Positions 1-5,807 of a DNA stretch of 7,791 nt are shown here, in pieces (positions within the stretch are counted from its first letter, which is position 1; every line of letters begins with the position of its first letter). The stretch lies in assembly GCA_013203855.1 (NCBI GenBank), contig JABMPG010000078.1:1-7791 (forward strand). Reading direction: 5' to 3'. The DNA comes from a bacterium. Its GTDB lineage: Bacteria > Sumerlaeota > Sumerlaeia > UBA8349. The position numbers were made by a program, and so were the translations under genes. The notes below the pieces were generated by a model that was not told the DNA's origin, did not search any database, and worked only from the letters and a program-made list of their open reading frames with translations.

Positions 1-780
1 CTCCTTGAGCGGATCCGGCAGCAGGGGATAGTTGTCCGTATCGTTCGCCACAGCATCCGCCACCAGGGCCGGAATCTGCGCCAGGTCGTATCCCAGCATG
101 TTCGCGATATCGTCAAAGCCGTCATTCACAGCGGAAGCACTGGCGTCGAATCCGACGGTATGGCAGGGCAGGCAGGAGACATCGTAGTGGCCGCCGCGTT
201 CGCCATTCATGTGGTTTTCGAGTTTACTGAAGTGCTTGGACTTCATCCAATCCGCCTTCACGTTCAGAACGGGATTGGCGTTGTTGCCGCCGTGGCAGAA
301 ACCCGTCCCACATTCGGGCGCCCGCGGGGTCGATCCCTCTACCATCACGCCCGCCCCCACCCACGTTGAGGCATGAATCTGAATCATATCCGACAGAGTA
401 GGCAGACCATCGCCATCGAGAGGGGTTAGCGAGACGACATAGTCGCCTTCCACGTCAGGAATAAGCGTAACGACCCCGCCAGACGAGGCACTCAGCGAGG
501 TGCTCGAACCTCCCGGCTGCGCGGTGAGAGCCCAGGTATAGCCGCTGATCTCCGCGTCCTCCGCCGCAACGGATTTCACATAAACCTTCTGTCCCAAACC
601 CACCACCCGCAGCCCGCTGGACACTTCATCATAAGTGTCGCTGTCGGATTCCGCGATCTTACGAGGCGAGACGTAGTCGATCTCGATCGTGGCCAACGAC
701 TGCGCAAACACGGGCAAAGCCGTGGCAGCGACAAAGAGCAGAATGAGGAAACTCAGGATGGAGGGAAAGCGCGCGGACAT
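1..780 (-). CDS. Exported c-type cytochrome, N-terminal part (runs off left edge)
   Basis: The frame is open from ATG at 780 down to base 1, giving 260 residues without a stop; the C-terminus lies outside the window. Residues 1-26 form a Sec signal peptide with a long hydrophobic core and a likely cleavage after VFA. Residues ~30-140 are Ser/Thr/Gly-rich and look like a beta-sandwich of the Ig/PKD kind. A CLPCH motif at 203-207 is a standard CxxCH heme c site. An earlier CGTGFCH at 157-163 has four residues between the cysteines, so it is either a non-canonical heme site or a structural cysteine pair. The spacing of Trp/His residues before CLPCH resembles multiheme cytochromes, so more heme sites probably follow. 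The start is supported by GAGAGG at 789-794, 8 nt upstream. It probably acts as a periplasmic or surface electron carrier; partner and substrate are unknown. Confidence 0.8.
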   Translation of the reverse strand, partial: MSARFPSILSFLILLFVAATALPVFAQSLATIEIDYVSPRKIAESDSDTYDEVSSGLRVVGLGQKVYVKSVAAEDAEISGYTWALTAQPGGSSTSLSASSGGVVTLIPDVEGDYVVSLTPLDGDGLPTLSDMIQIHASTWVGAGVMVEGSTPRAPECGTGFCHGGNNANPVLNVKADWMKSKHFSKLENHMNGERGGHYDVSCLPCHTVGFDASASAVNDGFDDIANMLGYDLAQIPALVADAVANDTDNYPLLPDPLKE

Positions 781-986
781 AATCGGAACCTCTCTTCGTC
801 AGAATATGTGAACAAGAAGAACACTTCTGAGCAAGATGCCCGCCAATATCAATACATAGGCAACTTTATTGCTCGTCTTTTGGGCGGCTTCTGGGAGTTT
901 GGTGGCGACAAATAAGAACACACTTAGGATACTTCACTCCCTTGGCAGGTCACGATAGTTTCCTACTCTCAAAGGGTCCTGTAAAG
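781..986. other. Intergenic leader of the cytochrome gene
   Basis: This AT-richer stretch holds the ribosome binding site and presumably the promoter of the minus-strand cytochrome gene. I found no convincing -35/-10 pair. A short inverted repeat (AGAAG, 4 nt, CTTCT) lies at 815-828 and could be a weak hairpin or operator. No supported coding region is seen. Confidence 0.4.
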
Positions 987-1025
987 AAAAAAATTGCGCC
1001 GGTGGAAAAACACCAACCGGCGCAA
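987..1025 (-). terminator. Intrinsic terminator of the nucleotidyltransferase gene
   Basis: A perfect 10-bp inverted repeat (994-1003 with 1016-1025, arms TTGCGCCGGT and ACCGGCGCAA) encloses a 12-nt loop. Seven A residues at 987-993 become the U-tract when read on the minus strand. It begins 36 nt beyond the stop codon of the nucleotidyltransferase. There is no T-run after the stem on the plus strand, so it works in one direction. Confidence 0.88.
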
Positions 1026-1061
1026 ATGATGTGAAACTACAAGGGAATGACCCACATTCCC

Positions 1062-1985
1062 TCACGCCCAGAGTTTGGGCGCATATACCTTTTGAGCGAT
1101 CAGACACCGAATGCTCTCGTCGACGGAAGACTTGTCTTCCCGATACGTCACACCGAACCACGAATCGCCGGTCGGCAGTATCCGAATTTGAGCTTTCCCT
1201 TGCTCCATCAGGCGATTGATCACCGAGGGCAGGAAGAACTCCGCCTTCGGGTCGGCGACCTGCCCCTCAAGAAAAACCTCGAATTGCTCCCGAAGATGCT
1301 CGAAAAGAGTGGGAGTGAAACCCCACATGTTCATGGAAACCGTCTCGGCGCCCGTCAATCGGCGCAACTCGCCCGATTCTCCGACAACCCGGGCGCCATC
1401 CCCTTCCTTCTCGATATGGGTGGTCTCGACGAGCTCTTCCAGAAACCCTCTCTCATTGGCCGAGCAGATCCCCCGCGCCACATGCCCGAACTCCGAAAGG
1501 GTCTGGCGAAGCGTGAAACCCACCATGGCATATTCCTCGGGCTCGTTCGCATCCCGAGCGTGCGGCGCATTCCGGAGGTAATCTCCCAGCGCCCGGAACG
1601 ACTCCGCCCCATAAAAATCGTCGCCATTAATAACCGCGAAGGGCTCGCGCACCTCTTCTTCCGCCACGAGCACGGCATGACCCGTGCCCCAGGGCTTCTT
1701 GCGGACCTCGGGAACCGAAAAACCCGCCGGTAGACTGTCGAGCTCCTGAAAAACATAGCGCACATCGATCTTGTCCTCGAAGCGCCGTCCGACGATTTCA
1801 CGAAAGGCTTCCTCGATATCGTGCCGAATAACGAACACCAGTTTTCCGAAACCCGCCCGAATGCTGTCGTAGACCGAATAGTCGATAATCGTCTCGCCGC
1901 CCGGACCGACCGGTTCGATCTGTTTGAGTCCGCCATAACGGCTGCCGATGCCTGCTGCCATGACCAGAAGTGTGGGTTGAGCCAT
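1062..1985 (-). CDS. Sugar-phosphate nucleotidyltransferase (NTP_transferase family)
   Basis: This 307-residue protein has a Rossmann-like nucleotidyltransferase fold and would transfer NMP from an NTP to a sugar phosphate in the cytoplasm, making an NDP-sugar or similar activated compound. The N-terminal nucleotide loop AAGIGSRYGGLKQ (10-22) is the variant with GGLKQ in place of the RLxPLT of RmlA/GlmU. KPWGTGHAV (97-105) and NGDDFYG (120-126) are the expected substrate and metal motifs, and FGVTYREDK (277-285) closes the catalytic domain. I see no left-handed beta-helix or acyltransferase tail, so this is a stand-alone transferase. An in-frame ATG exists at 2048, but the start at 1985 has a strong SD (1993-1999) and gives the normal family N-terminus. 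It is transcribed from a promoter at 2064-2092, ends in a terminator, and is divergent from the isomerase gene. The sugar substrate cannot be read from the sequence. Confidence 0.88.
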   Translation of the reverse strand: MAQPTLLVMAAGIGSRYGGLKQIEPVGPGGETIIDYSVYDSIRAGFGKLVFVIRHDIEEAFREIVGRRFEDKIDVRYVFQELDSLPAGFSVPEVRKKPWGTGHAVLVAEEEVREPFAVINGDDFYGAESFRALGDYLRNAPHARDANEPEEYAMVGFTLRQTLSEFGHVARGICSANERGFLEELVETTHIEKEGDGARVVGESGELRRLTGAETVSMNMWGFTPTLFEHLREQFEVFLEGQVADPKAEFFLPSVINRLMEQGKAQIRILPTGDSWFGVTYREDKSSVDESIRCLIAQKVYAPKLWA

Positions 1986-1992
1986 GAGCCAT

Positions 1993-1999
1993 TCCTCTC
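1993..1999 (-). promoter_or_regulatory. Ribosome binding site fixing the nucleotidyltransferase start
   Basis: On the minus strand GAGAGGA stands 7 nt before ATG 1985. It favours this start over the in-frame ATG at 2048, which would add 21 residues ahead of the nucleotide-binding loop. Confidence 0.75.
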
Positions 2000-2063
2000 T
2001 GGATTCTGCGCCGAAGCCTTCCTCGAAAAGACACGAAGGATACAGCATTCTGAATTGCGCACC

Positions 2064-2092
2064 ATGATGAACACGAATATCACGCCTGTCAA
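2064..2092 (-). promoter_or_regulatory. Sigma70-like promoter for the nucleotidyltransferase gene
   Basis: Read on the minus strand there is a perfect -35 TTGACA (2087-2092), a 17-nt spacer and -10 CATCAT (2064-2069, four of six consensus bases). Transcription would start near 2057, giving a leader of about 70 nt before ATG 1985. Confidence 0.6.
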
Positions 2093-2103
2093 GACGGAGC
2101 CGC

Positions 2104-2132
2104 TTGAAAAAAGGACGACACTCGGCGATAAG
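2104..2132 (+). promoter_or_regulatory. Sigma70-like promoter for the isomerase gene
   Basis: -35 TTGAAA (2104-2109, five of six consensus bases), a 17-nt spacer and -10 GATAAG (2127-2132, four of six) predict a start near 2139 and a leader of about 26 nt. The -35 element lies only 11 bp from the -35 of the opposing promoter, so one bound regulator could affect both. Confidence 0.5.
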
Positions 2133-2164
2133 AATAGAGGAACGCTCACTTTCCGGAGGAAAGA

Positions 2165-2866
2165 ATGAAAAGGTCCGAGATAAACGCCACGATTCAACTG
2201 GCCCTCGACGTCTTCGAGGCCTTCCAGTTTCGCCTGCCCAAGTGGGCCAGCTGGTCCCTCGAGAACTGGATCCACTGCGGCGACGAAATCAAGGAAATTC
2301 AGATCTGCCGACTTGGATGGCACGTCACCGATTTCGGCGCGGGCCGCTTCATAGAGGAAGGCCTGGCTCACTTTCTCATCCGCAACGGACCCGGAAAGCC
2401 CGCCGCACCCGCCAACAGAATCCCACCCCGGCCCTATTCGGAAAAGATCGTTCTGCTCCAGAAGAACCAGGCCGTGCCCTTCCTGCGCCACCCCCACCGC
2501 ATGAAAGATCTCGTAAACCGGGGCGGCGGCGACCTCCTGGTGCAAGTCTACCAGCAGGCCGACGATGGGGGCCTCGACCGGGAACAGCGGGTGCCCACCA
2601 GCGTCAATGGCATCTTCTACAATCTCAAGGCAGGCGGTGTGGTTCGTCTTGCGCCGGGAGACGGGATCACCATCCCCCCCAACCATTACCACAAGTTCTG
2701 GGCCGACAACGCCCTTTGCCTCATCGGCGAGGTCTCCCCGCCCGTTGACGAGCCCCAAGACATTCGCTTCCTCGATGTTGCCGAATGGCTGCCATCCATC
2801 GAGGAAGATGAGCCGGCCCTCTATGCTCTGAGCCACGAATACCCGGCCCTGCAGCAGGACCCATGA
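2165..2866 (+). CDS. D-lyxose ketol-isomerase family protein (possibly altered active site)
   Basis: This 233-residue protein fits the cupin-fold D-lyxose isomerase family (DUF1498), whose members interconvert D-lyxose and D-xylulose, often also D-mannose and D-fructose, using a divalent metal. Recognisable blocks are MKRSEIN (1-7), LPKWASW (24-30), GWHVTDFGAG (51-60), YSEK (91-94), NRGGGDL (118-124), HYHKFW (174-179), GEVSPPVDE (188-196) and IEEDEP (212-217). In the family as I recall it, the metal is held by an HxHxxxxE segment plus a later His. Here the matching positions read Leu107, His109 and Lys114, with the late His176 kept. Two ligands are therefore apparently lost unless neighbouring His111 and Asp115 take their place. 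GGAGGA 4 nt before the ATG is a strong RBS. The family assignment is firm; catalytic activity is not. Confidence 0.83.
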   Translation: MKRSEINATIQLALDVFEAFQFRLPKWASWSLENWIHCGDEIKEIQICRLGWHVTDFGAGRFIEEGLAHFLIRNGPGKPAAPANRIPPRPYSEKIVLLQKNQAVPFLRHPHRMKDLVNRGGGDLLVQVYQQADDGGLDREQRVPTSVNGIFYNLKAGGVVRLAPGDGITIPPNHYHKFWADNALCLIGEVSPPVDEPQDIRFLDVAEWLPSIEEDEPALYALSHEYPALQQDP

Positions 2867-2869
2867 CTC

Positions 2870-2898
2870 TTGCCTTTTGCCGTTCTTGTCCGGATACT
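2870..2898 (+). promoter_or_regulatory. Possible promoter of the lipoprotein operon
   Basis: TTGCCT (2870-2875), a 17-nt spacer and GATACT (2893-2898) each match four of six sigma70 consensus bases. It is the best candidate in the 73-nt gap between the isomerase and the first lipoprotein gene. No terminator is visible in that gap, so read-through from the isomerase is equally possible. Confidence 0.32.
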
Positions 2899-2939
2899 GA
2901 AGTCAGACGGAGGGGAAACGGGAAGCAGGGGAACTCACG

Positions 2940-3479
2940 TTGCTCAAACGATGTCTCAGTAACTTCGCGGTCGTCCTTCTCGCGTCGACTCTCGTCGTGT
3001 CGTGCGCTCAGCGACCCCGTGAACCTCGGATCCCTCTCCCTTCGCCTGAAACGTTGGACTGCCCGGAGCCGATCCGCGGAAACGGGGGACGATACCTCTC
3101 CCCTTACACCTCGGACGGAGTTGTGGCCGAATGGGTCGATCAGGCCACCCAAGTGCGCGTCAAAGCCGAGTTCGGCAAACTCCTCGGAGCCCTTCTCGGA
3201 GCCGCAACCGCCGAACGTGAGGAAAAAGATCCCGTCATCGGAGCAGTCGAGGGAGCGGCCGAAGGGGAAGAGAGAAGCCGACAGGCCGCCATCGACTGGC
3301 TCCAGGTGCGCCGAACTTCAGACCTGTCCTTCGAGTCGCTGGACAACATGGCCGTCTATCTCTACGTCCATCATTCCTCTCATCCCCACTACTGGGACGC
3401 CCTGGAGGCCACCTGGGAGATCTACCCCGAACTGAAGACACGCTACTGTCCCGCCGTTCTGGAGGCGGCGCGCCGTTGA
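2940..3479 (+). CDS. Lipoprotein of unknown function with a glycine-rich segment
   Basis: I do not recognise this 179-residue protein. It opens with a lipoprotein signal (hydrophobic 9-20, lipobox VVSC, lipidated Cys22). The residue after the Cys is Ala, not the inner-membrane retention Asp, so an outer-membrane location is expected by the E. coli Lol rule. Residues 79-109 (GKLLGALLGAATA, then GAVEGAAEG) have small residues spaced like a glycine zipper, interrupted by a charged patch. The C-terminal third is Tyr/His/Trp-rich with a late Cys170 that could pair with Cys41. The start is TTG at 2940, the only start codon ahead of the signal peptide after the in-frame stop at 2898, with AGGGGA 7 nt upstream. 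It is first in the lipoprotein run, 24 nt before lpoB. A role alongside LpoB is an inference from position only. Confidence 0.75.
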   Translation: MLKRCLSNFAVVLLASTLVVSCAQRPREPRIPLPSPETLDCPEPIRGNGGRYLSPYTSDGVVAEWVDQATQVRVKAEFGKLLGALLGAATAEREEKDPVIGAVEGAAEGEERSRQAAIDWLQVRRTSDLSFESLDNMAVYLYVHHSSHPHYWDALEATWEIYPELKTRYCPAVLEAARR

Positions 3480-3503
3480 CCCAAACCTCGAAAGGACCTG
3501 ATA

Positions 3504-4097
3504 ATGCGACCTTGCTTCTCTCTCTGCCTGCTGATTCTGCTCCTTGGTGCCTGCCGTTCCACCGATGATCGCGCCGGCCGCCCCGCCACCTATGAGGCCC
3601 CCGGCGAACAGGGAACCCTCTCCGGCGTCGGCATCGAATCCCAGGACCTGGTCGGAATGACAGACCAAATGATGCGTGATATGCTGGCCAACCCAAATCT
3701 CGCCAACGCCCAGAACCCGCCCCGGATCGTTGTCGACAGCGAATACTTCCGAAATGAGAGTTCGACGCGAATCGACAAAAACCTCATCACCGACCGCCTG
3801 CGGATCAATCTCAACCGGGCCGCTGACGGACGCATGATCTTCCTCGGCCGCCATTTCACCGAAATGGTTGAGATGGAAAAGGAGCGCCTTGGAGAAACCC
3901 CTCCCGACCTGCCCGGCGCCGACTACCGGCTCGGCGGCCGCATCGCCACCCTGGACGCGGTGAACCACAAGACCGGCGCCATCTCGCGCTACCACCAGAT
4001 CACTTTCGAAATGGTCGACCTGCAAGACGGCGTCATCATCTGGAGCGGCATCCATGAATTTCGCAAATCGGCACAGGACGACATCATCTATCGTTAG
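3504..4097 (+). CDS. lpoB: Penicillin-binding protein activator LpoB
   Basis: In Enterobacteria LpoB is an outer-membrane lipoprotein that reaches through the cell wall to stimulate the bifunctional peptidoglycan synthase PBP1B. This 197-residue protein has a lipoprotein signal (hydrophobic 5-16, lipobox LGAC, Cys17, then Arg). The typical LpoB globular domain follows: SQDLVGMTDQM, a PPRIVVDSEYF block, ITDRLRINLNRA, GRMIFLGRHF, ADYRLGGRIATLDAV, SRYHQITFEMVDL and the closing WSGIHEFRKSAQDDIIYR. The linker from Cys17 to the first domain block is only about 20-25 residues and not Pro-rich, shorter than in the E. coli protein. AAAGGA with 7-8 nt spacing supports the start. Its 3' end overlaps the next gene by 44 nt. 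Confidence 0.92.
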   Translation: MRPCFSLCLLILLLGACRSTDDRAGRPATYEAPGEQGTLSGVGIESQDLVGMTDQMMRDMLANPNLANAQNPPRIVVDSEYFRNESSTRIDKNLITDRLRINLNRAADGRMIFLGRHFTEMVEMEKERLGETPPDLPGADYRLGGRIATLDAVNHKTGAISRYHQITFEMVDLQDGVIIWSGIHEFRKSAQDDIIYR

Positions 4098-5304
4098 GGT
4101 TCTGGCCGCTCTCATCCTCCTTGCCGGCTGCGCCTCCTACGAGGAAAAGCCGCCCACCGCCGGAGAGATCCAGTCGTATCTCCGCGACAAGCCCCCCGAT
4201 GTGCGCCCTCTGTATCGGGAGGTGGCCCAGGACGGCTCTCACGACTATGTACTGAACCAGATGCGCGCCGGTCTCGCCGCCCTGGATACCGGATACTTCG
4301 ACTTGGCCGAGCAATCCTTCGAAGAGGCAGCCATCCGCATCGAATCGATCTACGCCGACAACCCAAGAGCGGCCAGCGCCCGCAGTCTCTGGTACGAGGA
4401 AGGCATGAAAGAGTTCAAGGGCGAGCCCTACGAACGCGCCATGACCTACTACTATCTCGGCCTGCTCTACCTCCGCCGCGGCGATTTCGAAAACGCCCGC
4501 GCCTGTTTCAAAAACGGCATCCTTCAGGACGCATTCGCCGAGGAGGAACAGAACCGATGCGACTTCGCCCTCCTGATCTTCCTCGAAGGCTGGGCGTCTC
4601 ACTGCCTGGGCGATTCCGCTCTGGCCGAAGCCGCCTATGAAGAGGTCCTCCGCCTTCGGCCCGACTTTCAGATTCCCGATCCTTGCGACAATCTCCTTCT
4701 CATCGCCGAAACCGGCCACGCCCCCCGAAAACTCGCCGACGGGGTCGGACATTACGAGATGGTATATCGCCGCGGCAAAGGCTTTTCGGAGAACCGGGCC
4801 GCCGTCCGCCTCTCCGGTGAAACACGCCAACTCTACCCCATCGAGGACATCGCCTGGCAGGCCATGACCCGCGGCGGACGCCCCATAGACCGGATTCTGG
4901 CCGGGCAGGTTATCTTCAAGAAACGCAACGAGGAAATCGGCACCGCCCTCAGCGACGTGGCGGCCAACACCATGATCCTCGCGTCCACATCCGAAAAAAA
5001 CCAGGACGAACTACGGGCTCTAAGCCTCGCCCTCGGACTCGTCAGCGTCCTCCCCCTGGCAATCGCGTCCAAGATCAAACCCCGGGCCGACACCCGCTAC
5101 TGGGACAATCTGCCCGATGTCGTTCACGTGACGACCCTCCGCGCTCCCACCGCCGACCGGACGCTCTCCGCCCTCTTCCGCGAGAAAGACGGCAACATCC
5201 AACCGTCCCTGAGCCGAACCTGCAAAATCCACTGGGAACCCGCCAGAAGAGCCAGCCTCGCCTGGACGCGATCTCAGTCGGCTCTGCTCGACAGAGAGAA
5301 CTGA
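4054..5304 (+). CDS. COG3014-type TPR lipoprotein
   Basis: This 416-residue lipoprotein (hydrophobic 16-25, lipobox LAGC, Cys26, then Ala) matches COG3014, a family without a known function whose genes often neighbour lpoB. Helical repeats of TPR character are visible at about 66-97 (LAALDTGYFDLAEQSFEEA), 127-158 (YLGLLYLRRGDFENARACF) and 173-204. A second conserved part has ETGHAPRK (219-226), RYWDNLPD (348-355) and HVTTLRAP (358-365). Residues 322-340 form a short hydrophobic stretch (LSLALGLVSVLPLAIA) that may be a buried helix or touch the membrane. It is probably a periplasmic scaffold at the outer membrane. The only ATG giving a full signal peptide is 4054, inside lpoB, with GGAG 8 nt upstream, so the two genes are likely translationally coupled. 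Confidence 0.85.
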   Translation: MNFANRHRTTSSIVRVLAALILLAGCASYEEKPPTAGEIQSYLRDKPPDVRPLYREVAQDGSHDYVLNQMRAGLAALDTGYFDLAEQSFEEAAIRIESIYADNPRAASARSLWYEEGMKEFKGEPYERAMTYYYLGLLYLRRGDFENARACFKNGILQDAFAEEEQNRCDFALLIFLEGWASHCLGDSALAEAAYEEVLRLRPDFQIPDPCDNLLLIAETGHAPRKLADGVGHYEMVYRRGKGFSENRAAVRLSGETRQLYPIEDIAWQAMTRGGRPIDRILAGQVIFKKRNEEIGTALSDVAANTMILASTSEKNQDELRALSLALGLVSVLPLAIASKIKPRADTRYWDNLPDVVHVTTLRAPTADRTLSALFREKDGNIQPSLSRTCKIHWEPARRASLAWTRSQSALLDREN

Positions 5305-5313
5305 ACCACGTAC

Positions 5314-5329
5314 CCCCGAAAAACCGGGG
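5314..5329 (+). other. Small hairpin in the gap before the YcfL-like gene
   Basis: CCCCG (5314-5318) can pair with CGGGG (5325-5329) around a 6-nt A-rich loop. No T-run follows, so it is not a standard terminator. It lies in the widest gap of the operon (5305-5377) and could be a processing or stability element. Confidence 0.35.
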
Positions 5330-5364
5330 ATATCACCCGATAATCGACGCAAAACGTTGGGAAT

Positions 5365-5370
5365 GAGGAG
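5365..5370 (+). promoter_or_regulatory. Ribosome binding site fixing the YcfL-like start
   Basis: GAGGAG lies 7 nt before ATG 5378. Starts further upstream (TTG 5357, ATG 5363) would put this SD inside the gene and add a useless N-terminal extension to the signal peptide. Confidence 0.75.
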
Positions 5371-5377
5371 ACCCGCC

Positions 5378-5806
5378 ATGATTCACCGCTCGCTCGCTGT
5401 TGTCACTCTCTTTATCGGCCTGACCGCCTGCTACGGCGGCCGCACCGACCAGGGACCAGTCGCCGGTACCCGAATCGACGACCCCGCCTTCAGCGCTGGC
5501 CAGATCAACTCCGCCAACTTCTTGGACCGCTCGATAGCCCGAAAGGTAGAAGTTCTGCTCAACGACGCCGATCGCGCGCCCGGCGGCACACTCGAGGCCA
5601 TCGCCCTCCTCCGCAACCGGACCAGCAAACCCCTTGTCCTGGAAGGCCGTACCACCTTCTTCGACAAGGACCGTTTCCCCTCTGACGGACCCACAGCCTG
5701 GCAGAAGATCTTCCTCGCTCCCCATTCGCGCGGAATCTATCGAGAAAGGTCCACAAAAGTCAATGAAGCCTCTTACTATTACATCGAACTCCGGGAGGCA
5801 AAATAA
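5378..5806 (+). CDS. YcfL-like lipoprotein (DUF1425)
   Basis: This 142-residue lipoprotein has a signal with lipobox LTAC (Cys18, then Tyr). The C-terminal half matches the YcfL/DUF1425 pattern: an LRNRTSKPLVLEGRTTFFD strand pair (78-96), a GF/RFPSDG turn (99-104), TAWQKIFLAPHSRG (106-119), then YRERST (121-126) and YYYIELRE (133-140). The family is a small beta-sandwich lipoprotein, and in E. coli ycfL lies next to lpoB. The gene order here therefore repeats a known association. Its molecular role is not established; support of LpoB or outer-membrane/cell-wall assembly is an inference. It follows COG3014 after 73 nt and ends one nucleotide before the caspase gene. Confidence 0.83.
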   Translation: MIHRSLAVVTLFIGLTACYGGRTDQGPVAGTRIDDPAFSAGQINSANFLDRSIARKVEVLLNDADRAPGGTLEAIALLRNRTSKPLVLEGRTTFFDKDRFPSDGPTAWQKIFLAPHSRGIYRERSTKVNEASYYYIELREAK

Positions 5807-5807
5807 C

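Noticed and set aside
160..369. 69-codon plus-strand open frame opposite the cytochrome gene
   Set aside because: It is antisense to the CxxCH-containing region of a well-supported exported cytochrome.
2318..2324. TGGCACG resembling the -24 element of a sigma54 promoter
   Set aside because: No TTGCA-like -12 element follows at the required distance and it lies within the isomerase coding sequence.
1355..2836. Long open frame of 493 codons on the minus strand
   Set aside because: It runs antisense through the isomerase and then out of frame through the nucleotidyltransferase, both of which have clear family motifs. Its translation shows no recognisable domain.
2863..3435. Open frame starting at an ATG overlapping the isomerase stop codon (ATGA)
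   Set aside because: The overlap looks like operon coupling, but the product is a Ser/Arg/Pro-rich out-of-frame reading of the lipoprotein gene, which has a proper signal peptide in its own frame.
3318..4115. 265-codon minus-strand open frame opposite lpoB
   Set aside because: It is antisense to an unmistakable LpoB coding sequence; long antisense frames are common in GC-rich DNA with this codon bias.
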